Of a DNA stretch of 63,989 nt, positions 36,713-47,665 are shown in pieces. The DNA is from Tubiluchus corallicola (Eukaryota > Priapulida > Priapulimorpha > Priapulimorphida > Tubiluchidae), in contig JAQGDQ010001086.1 in assembly GCA_030141605.1 (NCBI GenBank), forward strand, positions 1 through 63,989. Direction: 5' to 3'. Below the pieces are notes generated by a model. It saw only the letters and a list, made by a program, of their open reading frames with translations, did no database searches and had not been told where the DNA came from. A program made the translations under genes and the position numbers. Positions within the stretch are counted from its first letter, which is position 1. Each line of letters starts with the position of its first letter.

Positions 36713-38939
36713 CACTGCATGCAGCACACATTACCGAGCACGCTGCTATTTGTTTCGTCAAGCTCACGAACTTTTACACGTTTAAATTTAACTTAAATTG
36801 CGGAGCTGAAAAAATACGTCCACCCACCGCAACAGCCTGTTTAAGAACGAAGAATAGCTCTTGAACAAGCCATAGAACCAGCTAAAAAAACCTGCAGGAG
36901 GACAAATGTTAATATATTTAGATTTTGCACAGAAAGATTTAAACACTTCAGCATTGATCCTCGGAGATAAATCCGCTTGGGGCATTGCGACGAGCAGGGA
37001 GTCCTGGCATAGGGAGGTGAGCAGAATCATGTCCCTGGACGTATGATTCATTGGATGATGATGATGATGATGATGATGATCTGGCATAAGGAGGTGAGCA
37101 GAATAATGTCCCTGGACGTGTGATTCATTGGATGATTTTATACAACACACTTGAACGACGCACTAGTAATCAAAATCCTTTACCTAAAGTTAGGTACAAT
37201 AATTGAACTGTAGTCTTACTAAATAATTACTAAATAAATATTAAATAAACCAATAAGCTTTTATTCTATTTTCTAAGCCGCTTGTTCAAGTAAACAAAGC
37301 GGCGTCCAAAAAGCTAAGAAGAAGTAAGAAGAAGTAATGTAGAGCTTTGCCTTCTCCATATATATATAAGCGCTGCTTTGCTTAGTGCTTGTGGTGTCTT
37401 AGGATAACGTGGCATCAGCTGTGCCTAGCAGATTAAGCCGCGCTCATATCAATTACTGTGAGGACCGATGTATATTGCTTATACTTTTGCAGTGGGGGTA
37501 ATTATATTAAATTGCCAAGAATTTTCGGATGTTTAAAGAAAAACCGGATGATTGTGTAAACAGCAGTTCAGAATAAAGAATTATCGCCTTCTCCTCTTTA
37601 CTATGGTCACTAGTACCAATTATCGTATTCGTTATCATGTATTATTAATCTCTCTAATTAATATTGATTCTTATCTCTCGCTCGTGATTGTATAACACGT
37701 GACCTAAGGAGACACACGACTTATTTAAAGAGTGATTCGCTTCTATTACATTAATTGCTATAAGGTTATTTACAACCTGGCTCCTAGAGCTTAAGATAAA
37801 GTCTATAGGGCTATGATATCTTCCCACAAGATTGTCTCTATGACTCCGCGTTGTGATTAGAGTCTATATCTCTAAAGCTTACTAGCAAAAGTTCCCGCAA
37901 TTGAACTCGTAAATTAACTTAATGTACAGCAAATCTTCAGATTCGTTTACAGAATTTAATGTTGCTTAACTGAACACCTATAAGCATACACAAACTATTC
38001 CTTTAAGTTAAAGTGAAATCCGTTTATTGTTTACAACAATTACTCTTAGTCAACTAATATTACAATATTTGATCTTAATCGCCAAAGACGCTCACAATTA
38101 ATAATTAGCTCCAAGAGACACTAATCAGATTCACTTAACTATTTCCTTGCTTAAGGTGCTAATTACAATGTGAAGTATGCAATTACAATCAACTACACGT
38201 TACACTTAAGGTGCCTATTACACTGTGAATTTACTATGCAGAGTTGCTCTCAAGTTACGATATGTTAAGATCACTTAACTTGGTGGAATGACCAATGACA
38301 ACTGTTCAATTGGTCAAATCCAATTCCGCTGCAAGACTATATTCGCAGATCCAGTGCTCAAATCGTTGAGGACGCAGATTGTTGTCTACGCTGGGTCTAA
38401 CGTGTCTTTGCTTCTCTCAGAACTCCTGTAGCCTCTCCAGACTTGATCTTCTCCCTTCTCTCTGACTGACTGACGAACTCACTCACGTTCGATTCACATC
38501 CGACTAGCAACGTGTTCCGCAAACGACTAGCCACGTGCTCTTCCAAAACACCATCTTATATACTCTAATAGAGTTTCATAACATTGCGCGCTAACGCCGC
38601 AACGCGTCGCAATAGTTCAAAGGTTACGTTCTTGGCTTGGTGGTTTATGACCATCCAGATGGCAGGTAACGTAGCTTCTTACATGAGAAAAACACCGTTA
38701 CTCGCCTTGTCCTTCACTTCATCAACCCGAGAGGTTGTTCCTTGCGTCGCTTGGGTTATAAACTCTCGTTCAAGAAAAGAACCACTTTCTGCTTCTTCTC
38801 AATTATAGTTCGGCAACTCCGCATAACATTACATGAGGCTTATTATCTAACCACGCAATGTTATAAAATAAGCTTCGCTTCCTCTAAACTAAACACCTGC
38901 AATTTCTACGCTCTCTTAAATAAACACCTGTGACAAACT
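36713..38939. other. intergenic, no gene seen
   Basis: It holds a direct repeat of about 55 bp around a (GAT)n run (37012-37135, GGAGGTGAGCAGAATMATGT). It also holds a partial left terminus of the Kolobok-like MITE (TTTAAAGAAAAACCGGATGA, about 37531) that shares its following 30 bp with 1160-1200. No convincing genes. Confidence 0.45.
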
Positions 38940-38957
38940 TTTACTCTCTAAATGAAC

Positions 38958-40525
38958 TTCTTCTTCCCAGCTTTTCCCTATGCGGGGTCGCTGTTGTGAA
39001 TAAGTTTTCTCCATGCATTCTTGTTGTTGACCATCTCTTCATTTATGTTCTTCTAAGGTCTCCGCTTATGCATTCAAACCATCTCAGCTTGGGTCGTCCT
39101 CTTTTTCTATTTCCCAGCACTTCCATTTCCATGGCCTCCCTTCCCACGTGATCTTCCCCGACTCTTCTTTTCAGGTGCCCATACCATCGCAATCTTGCCT
39201 CTTGTTTCTGTTTCGAGGCTTCCACTACTTTCACTGTTCCTCTAATATTACTATTCCTGATTTTATCCCTTCTTGTTACTCCCACCATCCATCTCAACAT
39301 CCTCATCTCCGCCACATCCATTTTCTTCTCTTCGGTCTTCTTTAGAGGTGCTGCTTCCAGCCCATATATTAGGGCGGGTCTGACCACTGCTTTGTGAACT
39401 TTACCTTTAAGTCTCGCTGGAATCCTCTTATCGCATATCACACCCGAAACTTTTCGCCAGTTATTCCAACCACACTGAATCCTGAAATTCACCTCCTTTT
39501 CCATTCCTGCAGTCTCGTCTATCATTGAACCCAGATACTTAAAGGTCTTTACTCTTTTCAACTCTGCCCCGTTCAATCTTATTGTTTCTCGTTGATCCCC
39601 ATTCATGTCTGTCGTAAGATACTCCGTTTTGGATCTACTAATCCTCATTCCTCTGCTCTCCAAAGCGGCTCTCCATGCTTCTAATTTTCCTTCCAGTGTT
39701 TCTCTACTCTCAGCCACTATAGCGATGTCATCCGCATACAAAACACACCATGGTGGATTTCCCCTTACACTCTCTGTGATGACATCAAACACTATGTTGA
39801 ACAGTAGGGGGCTTAGTGCCGATCCTTGATGTAAGCCGACTTTTACTTGGAAACTGTCTGTTATACCAACTGTACTCCGGACTTTAGTTGTCACGTTCTT
39901 GTAGCATTCTTGGACTATTCTTATATATTTTTCTGGCACTCCTCTCTCCCTCAGATCTCTCCACACTTCTTGCCATGGTACCCTATCATATGCTTTCTCT
40001 AGATCTATGAAAGCTATATGTAGTGCCCTTTGCTTTTCCTGGTGTTTCTCTATATTCTGTCGAAGTGTGAATATACCGTCAACCGTTCCAAGTCCCTTCA
40101 TGAATCCAAACTGTTGCCGTCCTATGTGTACCACCTGTCTCAATCTATTATCCAGAATCCTTTCAAACAGTTTCAGGGTGTGGGACATCAGCTTAATCCC
40201 CCGATAATTTTGGCAGTCCTGGATGTCTCCCTTCTCCTTAAAAATCGGTTTCACTCCATTTTTCCGGGATTACCTCTCTCTCCACTATTTCTCTCATCAG
40301 TTGGTGCAGTATGTCAATCCCTTCTTCTCCTAAGGCTTTCCAAACTTCCACCGGTATTCCGTCGGGTCCCGTAGATTTGCCATTTTTCATTTTCTTTAAT
40401 GTTAATTCCACCTCCTGTCTTGTCACCCCTGTTACCTCCAGCTCATTCGGTTCTCCATCATCCCTAACCAGTCTTTCATTTTCCTCGTTCAGCAGCTTCT
40501 CATAGTATTCCTTCCACCTCCCTCA
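38958..40525 (-). mobile_element. RTE-type LINE, 5'-truncated, with 18-bp TSD
   Basis: Flanked by identical TTTACTCTCTAAATGAAC at 38940-38957 and 40526-40543. The minus strand starts mid-protein (RWKEYYEKLLNEENERL) and ends with a short 3' UTR and GAAGAAGAA. Very short UTRs and this RT type are usual for the RTE clade. Confidence 0.92.
39043..40519 (-). pseudogene. RTE reverse transcriptase, frameshifted
   Basis: Two frames. 40519-40238 gives RWKEYYEKLLNEENERLVRD through KKMKNGKSTGPDGIPVEVWK to EKWSETDF-stop. 40254-39043 continues with KPIFKEKGDIQDCQNYRGIK, FIDLEKAYDRVPW (RT motif 3), LHQGSALSPLLFNIVFD (motif 4) and VLYADDIAIV (catalytic motif 5), down to RRVGEDHVGREAMEMEVLGN and KRGRPKLRWFECISGD. 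The shift lies near 40245-40255. The endonuclease is missing, so the copy cannot move by itself. Confidence 0.9.
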
Positions 40526-40543
40526 TTTACTCTCTAAATGAAC

Positions 40544-41110
40544 ACCTGTTCTATTCCTTGTAAACACAAACTCTGTGACGATAATTTCTTGCCTCGCATT
40601 AAATATGTGCTTTAACCAGCTAAGTGAGTTCCCATAATCTTTCAATAAATTTATCTAATCCAATTAGGAGGTCTCTTTATCAACATAATCTAATGAAGTT
40701 GATAACTCCATTAATTAATCACTTAATTCATGATTCCGAAATTTATTCATAACATTTATCTATGCTATATGTACCTACTAGAAGTTATACGCTAGCTGAC
40801 ACCGTGGTTATGAAAATTGTTATAATGAAACTTGAACTTACAACCTACCATTATAATCACGAGAGAAACGTTAAGCTGATCACATCTTGACCTAGCAATA
40901 ATCAATAACTCGTTTTTAAAGCTTTCAATCACAAAAGAATGAAGCCATCGCTAAACGCTGTCTATAGAGGCAAAAGCAGAAACCAGACAATCGTTCCCAG
41001 CTTTTAAATCGCGACTGAAGAGCATACTCATCCAGGCATATTCAGATGAAATGTTCAGCGGTGACAATGTGTTTTGCCGTTTAGTCGATTTAGTCGAGAG
41101 ACAAAAACAT
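40544..41110. other. intergenic, no gene seen
   Basis: AT-rich sequence that continues the pre-insertion locus of the RTE element. Nothing recognised. Confidence 0.4.
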
Positions 41111-41114
41111 AAAA

Positions 41115-41530
41115 TATCTTACAAGCTTCAATTAGGACTCTTCCTCGTCACCACTTGTGACTAGCGTTCATGGTGCTGAACTTGTAATCTAAAGGTTCCT
41201 GGTTCAATTCTAATGCTTGCTCATTTGTTATTTTGATGTGTTTTTTATGTTTAAAAATCAATAATTATCGGTCATATCATATACAGTCTTTTTAATACAA
41301 AAGCTATCCGTAGATGGCGCCAGCATGCGACTAAGTCTAAGAAATTTTGTCTTGGTGGCAGAACTATCAAGCTGTAATTAGGACATTTTCTCGTCACTAC
41401 TTGTGTCTAGTGTTCATGGTACTAAACTTGTAATCTAAAGGTTCCTTGTTCAATTCTAATGCTTGCACATTTGTTAGTTTCATGTGTTTTTTATGTTTAA
41501 AAATCAATAATTATAGATCATATGTTGACT
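41115..41530 (+). repeat. tandem pair of tRNA-like repeats (about 240 bp period)
   Basis: Two copies share TCGTCACYACTTGTG, TGTAATCTAAAGGTTCCT and GGTTCAATTCTAATGCTTG. GGTTCAATTC resembles a pol III B box and the preceding 40 bp could be a tRNA-like head. It may be a SINE or tRNA relic; the second copy has TTGTTCAATTC. Weak. Confidence 0.35.
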
Positions 41531-41842
41531 ACCTAATAAAATTATAAATAATTAAGTACATACTTTTCGTTTAGGTGAAAAAATTACACACCTGTTCCAG
41601 AACACTACTAATATTGTTTATTTAAGATTAATTTACATATACAGTATGACAAATAATTACTGATTATACAGCGTTACTGCAAAATAATATTATACTAATA
41701 ATAATGATGATTTAATGCTCATAAATAATATTAAACTTTTGATCCTTTCACATAAATTACGACACAAATATATTCTGGTAAAATTCTTTTATGCAAAGTT
41801 AGCAAAGTTAATAGCAAAGTCTACGTGAACATGGCGAGAGTT

Positions 41843-42150
41843 GGTGTTAGGAAATATGATCTCTCTTCTGACAACGCCATTGAAAATGCTTCGTGAATTC
41901 TTAGTGGCTGCTCAAAATTTGAAGATTTCCACTCTTGCAAAGTTAGTAGATTTCCACGTAAAGATAGCGATACCTGGTGTTAGGAAATATGATCTCTTTT
42001 CTGACAACGCCATTGAAAATGCTTCGTGAATTCTTAGTGGCTGTCCAAAATGTGAAGATTTCCACTCTTGCAAAGTTAGTACATTTCCACATAAAGATAG
42101 CGAGAGCTGGTGTTAGGAAATAAGATCTCTCTTCTAACAATGCCATTGTC
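41843..42150. repeat. about 131-bp minisatellite, 2.4 units
   Basis: GGTGTTAGGAAATATGATCT recurs at about 41844, 41977 and 42110, with CCACTCTTGCAAAGTTAGTA in each full unit. Confidence 0.85.
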
Positions 42151-42339
42151 ATCATAACTTAACTTAAGTCATATAAAGTGTCAAAACATTGTGTTTCTAC
42201 AGCAGAAGATATTAGTTGGAATGTTACTGTGATAATGAAATGCCAGGATAATTAGCTACCTAAGCAGACGCTGAGAAACAGCATTCTAAGTGCAACAAAG
42301 TAACGAATGCGGGTATTGCTAAATGCTAAAATCACAGAT

Positions 42340-42780
42340 AATTATTTTGATTATGATTATGAGTTTATTTCGTATAAAAATATACAGTTTACAAAGATAA
42401 AGATGTTAGTAAAACAGGTAATGCGATATTAGTAAAGTAACGTATCTACAGACATTCAACTTTATAATAACCACACATTGTAGTTCCCTTGTAATTATAT
42501 TACATTATACAGTGTTGTAAGAAGCTATAATAGATATCTTAAAACATAATCTTTAAATGAGTTCTTAACCTTTAATTTTACATTTTCGTTTAGATCTACA
42601 GTACAACCATATTTAAATCTTAAATTTACTCGACTGTTATTTACATAGTAGCATAGCTTTGGAATTCTCAATGTGCAAGAGTTTACAATTTTTCTCACAA
42701 AGTTTAATTTTCGACTATCTATTAAATAATTCGCAGGCATTGTGCCACAAAAATACATCAACAATTTCACGCTTTCGTTT
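42340..42780 (-). mobile_element. LINE C-terminal fragment (family 4)
   Basis: The minus strand encodes MPANYLIDSRKLNFVRKI...VKNSFKDYVLRYLL and stop, like the extreme C-terminus of CR1/L2-type reverse transcriptases (LIDxRKLxF). The 3' UTR ends with CATAATCATAATC-type units. Confidence 0.6.
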
Positions 42781-42939
42781 TGTCAAAAACTGAATATTTT
42801 TCTATAAGCACGGGTTCCATTTTACCCTTATGGCATTAATTTCATTGTTTAATTAAATTTAATTAATTAAACCATGTGTAACAAGTATTGCACAAACTTA
42901 ATACTCAGTTCAAATCACATGCAAACTCCTTTAAACCTT

Positions 42940-43085
42940 GGTGTCATAGTGAGTTTTGCATTATAACGAGGAGCATTAATTGATGCTCGTCTATGCAAAT
43001 ATATATATATTTTATTTTGCTGAAAATTTTGGCATTAAGCGAGGTTGGTGTTACAAAGGAGAGCGCTATAGCGAGGTTTGATGTA
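42940..43085. mobile_element. possible small mariner-like MITE
   Basis: Left CCTTGGTGTCATAGTGAG and right (complement) ACATCAAACCTCGCTATAGC are roughly inverted, with an internal (TA)n. No clear TA duplication. Confidence 0.3.
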
Positions 43086-43505
43086 TCTTGAAATTTAGCA
43101 AAATATCATGCAAAGAAGTTTTTTCTACAGTTTTTCAAATGTTCTGCTGGTACTTTTGTAGATGCATCTAAACTTGCTCAAAAACTGATTATTGTTATTC
43201 TAGTGCTGGTATTGCACTGTAATTTAAACAGGTAAATCATGTTCCCCTAATAGGAAGCTAACAATATCAGTTTTGCATGCGTATGATGCACTCAAAGCAC
43301 TTTGTACTCGTATGAGTTACTATTTCTATGATAATTATTATTGTAAATCAGCAAGTTACTCAAATGGACTCAAAGCACTTGATACAAAAAATGTAACATC
43401 ACACAGCTGCACTGAGTAACTTAAATACACTGAGAGTTTTTATGCAGCGAGAAGATGCTGTGTCACATTCACTTCAACTGAAATGTGACTTTCTTGTATG
43501 AATTC

Positions 43506-43739
43506 TTAAATGTTTTTTAGTGCACCTGCCTGAGTAAATGCAGCATCACACTGATAGCACTTGTACGGTTTTTCCCCAGTGTGAGTTCTTGAGTGTACTT
43601 GCAGTCCATATGCACTAGTAAATGCAGCATCACACTGATAACACTTGTACGGTTTTTCCCCAGTGTGAGTTCTTGAGTGTACTTGCAGTGCACTTGAACG
43701 CGCATATGCAGCATTACACTGACTACATTTAAAAGGTTT
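43506..43739 (-). pseudogene. cut-off C-terminal fingers of the C2H2 gene
   Basis: In the same frame past the TAA (43742-43740) come three more fingers: CSQCNAAYARSSALQVHSRT, CYQCDAAFTSAYGLQVHSRT and CYQCDAAFTQAGALK. The third breaks at an A6 run (43511-43516) and stops at 43506. The second His pair (HLRIHT) is readable one frame over, followed by a stop about 30 bp later. One point nonsense change plus a one-base loss explain the break. Confidence 0.8.
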
Positions 43740-45005
43740 TTATCCAGTGGGAATTCTTGAATGTACTGTCAGTGCTCCTGACTGAGCAAATGCAGCATCA
43801 CACTGATTACATTTAAATGGTCTATCTCCAGAATGGATTCTTAAATGAACTTTTAGATTATGTGCTTGAGCAAATGCAGTCCCACACTGAGAACACTTAA
43901 AAGGTTTTTCTCCAGTGTGAGTCCTTGAATGTACTGTCAGTGCACCTGAACGAGCAAATGCAGTTTCACATTGACTGCATTTGAAAGGTTTCTCACCTGT
44001 ATGAGTCCTTGAATGTACTGTCAGTGCACCTGAGTGAGCAAATGCAGCTTCACATTGACTGCACTTGAAAGGTTTCTCTCCAGTGTGAGTTCTTGAATGT
44101 AGTGTCAGTGCACCTGACTGAGCAAATGCAGCATCACACTGATTACATTTAAATGGTCTATCTCCAGAATGGATTCTTAAATGAACTTTTAGATTATGTG
44201 CTTGAGCAAATGCAGTCCCACACTGAGAACACTTAAAAGGTTTTTCTCCAGTGTGAGTTCTTGAATGTACTGTCAGTGCACCTGACTGAGCAAATGCAGC
44301 ATCACACTGATTACATTTAAATGGTCTATCTCCAGAATGGATTCTTAAATGAACTTTTAGATTATGTGCTTGAGCAAATGCAGTCCCACACTGAGAACAC
44401 TTAAAAGGTTTTTCTCCAGTGTGAGTCCTTGAATGTACTGTCAGTGCACCTGACCAAGCAAATGCAGCATCACACCAACTGCACTTGAAAGGCTTCTCAC
44501 GAGTGTGAGTTCTGGAATGTGTTCTCAAACAACTTGGATAAGCAAATGCAGCATCACACTGATTGCACTTGAAAGGTTTTCCTCCACTGTGATTACTTGA
44601 ATGTAATTTTAGAGCTCCAAAGCCAGTAAACTTGAATCTGCGTGACTGTTTGATAGAAGAAGCAACAATTTGATTGTCAACAGCAGAATACAGGTGATTT
44701 ACCTTAAATGACGGCAGTTCTTTACATTCTTCTTTCACATTTGCTAGAAGCTCATCATTTGCTATATCTTCTACATCAGCTGAAGTACTAGGTTCAATTT
44801 TTACAAAATCACAATCAGTTTTTTGCTCTTGAATGTCACAATCTTCTACTTTGCGTTTGCTGTCATTCATTTTAACTGACTCTCCATCATTTTCGGTTTT
44901 GACTAGAACATTGTCAGTTTGGATGTCAACATCTATGGATTCCCCTCGAACATCTTCACTTTCCACTTTCACAAATGCAGGAGCAGTTTGTATTGCCCGA
45001 TCCAT
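43740..45005 (-). CDS. C2H2 zinc-finger protein with premature stop, 421 aa
   Basis: Predicted nuclear DNA-binding protein. The exon begins at 45036 after the acceptor TTTTTTTACAG; the start ATG at 45005 (MDRAIQTAPAFVKVESED) is the first after it. Residues 1-130 are acidic with four psi-K-x-E SUMO-type motifs (VKVE, VKTE, VKIE, VKEE). A cysteine-less remnant finger follows, then ten fingers with TGEKPFK or SGDRPFK linkers. The pair CSQCGTAFAQAHNLKVH + CNQCDAAFAQSGAL occurs three times almost unchanged. Translation stops in a linker (HSRIPTG-TAA) where other units read HTGEKPF. The missing tail is at 43506-43739. It could be a working short protein, a decaying allele or an assembly error. Confidence 0.88.
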   Translation of the reverse strand: MDRAIQTAPAFVKVESEDVRGESIDVDIQTDNVLVKTENDGESVKMNDSKRKVEDCDIQEQKTDCDFVKIEPSTSADVEDIANDELLANVKEECKELPSFKVNHLYSAVDNQIVASSIKQSRRFKFTGFGALKLHSSNHSGGKPFKCNQCDAAFAYPSCLRTHSRTHTREKPFKCSWCDAAFAWSGALTVHSRTHTGEKPFKCSQCGTAFAQAHNLKVHLRIHSGDRPFKCNQCDAAFAQSGALTVHSRTHTGEKPFKCSQCGTAFAQAHNLKVHLRIHSGDRPFKCNQCDAAFAQSGALTLHSRTHTGEKPFKCSQCEAAFAHSGALTVHSRTHTGEKPFKCSQCETAFARSGALTVHSRTHTGEKPFKCSQCGTAFAQAHNLKVHLRIHSGDRPFKCNQCDAAFAQSGALTVHSRIPTG

Positions 45006-45188
45006 CTTTGCAAATCCGAAGATGAAAAATAAATTTCTGTAAAAAAAATGAATTGAAGAAACTTCCAAAATAGCTTAAACGTTAGAAGTTAGTCACGCAA
45101 AAAACGTAGTGCTATGTTAATGGACTTAGTAAATGGATAGGTGACCAGCTAAAATGTAGAGAATGGGTGCATTAGCAGGAGTAGCGCT

Positions 45189-45656
45189 TTAACCCTTTCA
45201 TACCCGTTGTATCCCGTGGGATACGAGAATATTTTCTGCCTTTAAAATTAGTAAAATTTTAAAACTAACAGTTATTTGATCTGTTAATAGTTATTTTGAT
45301 TTAAGCCAATAACAATAGACTAAAAATGGTAATAAAATGGCAAACTAGAAGATCTACATAGCATAAAAAACTGCGCAAGGTACAGTACTTTAGAGACGAC
45401 TTTGTATAGATCAGCATAGCATGCATGTTAAATGTCTTAAATACTTTAAAAAATGATCAGCAGTTGCAAAATGAAGCACATTTTATGCTTCTATTGAATC
45501 CCAATGTATCCCGTGGGATACAGGCTATATTTAGCACGCTGGCACAGGTAGAAAAAAATAATTATTATGTGTAAACAAGATGGACATACTGAACAAAAGT
45601 ACCAAGCCAAAATTTTCTTTCTTAGTAGAAAAATAATTTGGGACTGAAAGGGTTAA
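45189..45656. mobile_element. piggyBac-type MITE
   Basis: TTAA-CCCTTTCATACCC at the left and GGGACTGAAAGGG-TTAA at the right. TTAA sites with CCCTTT termini are typical of piggyBac. A near-palindrome GTATCCCGTGGGATAC occurs twice (about 45209 and 45508). Confidence 0.75.
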
Positions 45657-46960
45657 GTAGTGCACAGAAACACAAATTATTTGAACAACTTGCATCAGTG
45701 TGTAAATTTAGCAGAAAAAAGTTAAAGTATCCTATTATTGAACTAAAAAACATTCTACAATTTGTATCATTAAAGTCATTTCTAACATAGAGTCAACAAG
45801 AATGATAATTCTAGTTTGTGTCAGAGATGATTACTTTGACCTACACGAGGTTTAGACTTGTTAATCCTCCCAGAATTACTTTTGGACTTTACCAGTGTTT
45901 TCTGAAAATATTTAACCTCCTCAAAATGCTTACACTCTGAAAATATTTATAATTATTTTTAAGGAAAACAAACAAATGTTAAAAATACATCAACCACTCG
46001 GTGTCAACTTATCTAAGTTTAATTGTTAGCAAAATTCTCTAGAATGATCTGCTAAAATAAAAGTAACAAGATGCTTTCAACTAAAGACTGTTGATAGTAT
46101 AACATCTACTGCTTCATCCTTCATCTGTTAATACCTTCTAGCCCCATCTAGTGGCAGAAAAAAAACCAAATAGGTAGTTTTATCTAGAGAATGATACATA
46201 TACATCTACTGCTTTATCCTTTCATCTGTTAACATCTTATAGCCCCATCTAGTGGCAAAAAACTAATGGGTTGTTGATACATCCACTGCCTTTTCACGTG
46301 ATCAAATGAATTTTGTTCTGCCTAATTAGTGAATTCAAAGTATTACAGCATCAAAAATTGCGTCTAATATATTGTACTTCAGCAGTCCAGTTGTTTGCTC
46401 TCGTCACGTGACTTCTGTAGAGTTTGTGTACCTGGCGTCCTGGCAACAAACTGCCAGCTATTGCCCAATGTATATTTTGTTGATAAGTGATTATTATAAT
46501 ATTAATTTTACATAATAAATGTATTCTAGAATTATTTAAACACTTTACAGGTTTCATTTTAGTGTTACCAAAGATATAATGTCATTATTTAACATAGACA
46601 CAAGCTGGCATATACGAGGAAATATACTTTAGACGACTACAGTTATTTATCATTAATTTTATTTATTACTGTAGTGTTATTAGATTATAAAAGTAAAGTT
46701 TTTTCTTTATTTCGTAAATGCGGTTAAGATAAAAGTCTGTCACGTGCCTTTTAAGCTAGGCCCTGATAATGCATAAACTAGTACGAAATTCGTCACGTGA
46801 CCACACACACACACACAAACATGACGGCGATACGAACTGTATAGTGTACAACTGTTAATACAGCGTAATTATTGGTAATTATACACTAACTCGAATACGT
46901 AATAAACAGCTGAAGGCAGTGTGACACATGGAAGTTTAACATAAAGATTGAGACAAAGGT
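45657..46960. other. intergenic, no gene seen
   Basis: Two related segments (TAGCCCCATCTAGTGGCARA, about 46139 and 46241). Otherwise unrecognised AT-rich DNA upstream of the second zinc-finger gene. Confidence 0.4.
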
Positions 46961-46964
46961 TAAG

Positions 46965-47665
46965 GTTGAGGTTGAGGTTCAGGTTTAAGTTTAGGTTCAG
47001 GATCAGGTTCAGGTGTAGGTAAAGGTTAAGGTTAAGGATAAGGATAAGGATAAGGATAAGGATAAGGATAAGGATAAGGATAAGAGTAATGATAATGATA
47101 AGGTTAAGGTTAAGGTTAAGGTTAAGGATAGGATAAGGATAAGGATAAGGATAAGGATAAGAGTAATGATAATGATAAGGTTAAGGTTAAGGTTAAGGAT
47201 CAGGATCAGGTTTAGGTTAAGGTTCAGATTCAGGTTAAGGATAAGGATAAGGTTAAGGTTAAGGTTAAGGTTAAAATTAAGGTTAAGGTTAAGGTTAAGG
47301 ATCAAGTTCAGGTTCAGGTTAAGGTTAAGGTTAAGGTTAAGGTTAAGGTTAAGGTTAAGGTTAAGGTTAAGGATAAGGTTAAGGTTAAAGTTAAGGATAA
47401 GGATAAGGATAAGGTTAAGGTTAAGGTTAAGGTTAAGGTTTAGGTTAAGGTTAAGGTTAAGGTTAAGGATCAAGTTCAGGTTCATGTTCAGGTTAAGGTT
47501 AAGGTTAAGGTTAAGGTTAAGGTTAAGGTTAAGGTTAAGGATAAGGTTAAGGTTAAGGATAAGGATAAGGATAAGGATAAGGATAAGGATAAGGATAAGG
47601 ATAAGGATAAGGATAAGGATAAGGATAAGGATAAGGATAAGGATAAGGATAAGGATAAGGATGTA
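46965..47665. repeat. (GGTTAA/GGATAA)n hexamer array, about 700 bp
   Basis: GGTTAA, GGATAA, GGTTCA and GGATCA hexamers in blocks. A composite block of about 145 bp (GGATCAAGTTCAGGTTCA marker) appears twice. All frames are stop-free (Leu-Asn or Arg-Leu repeats). It is not the metazoan TTAGGG telomere unit. Confidence 0.93.

Noticed and set aside
36788-37150. 120-codon frame containing poly-His
   Set aside because: Built on a short (GAT)n run between two direct repeats; no family resemblance.
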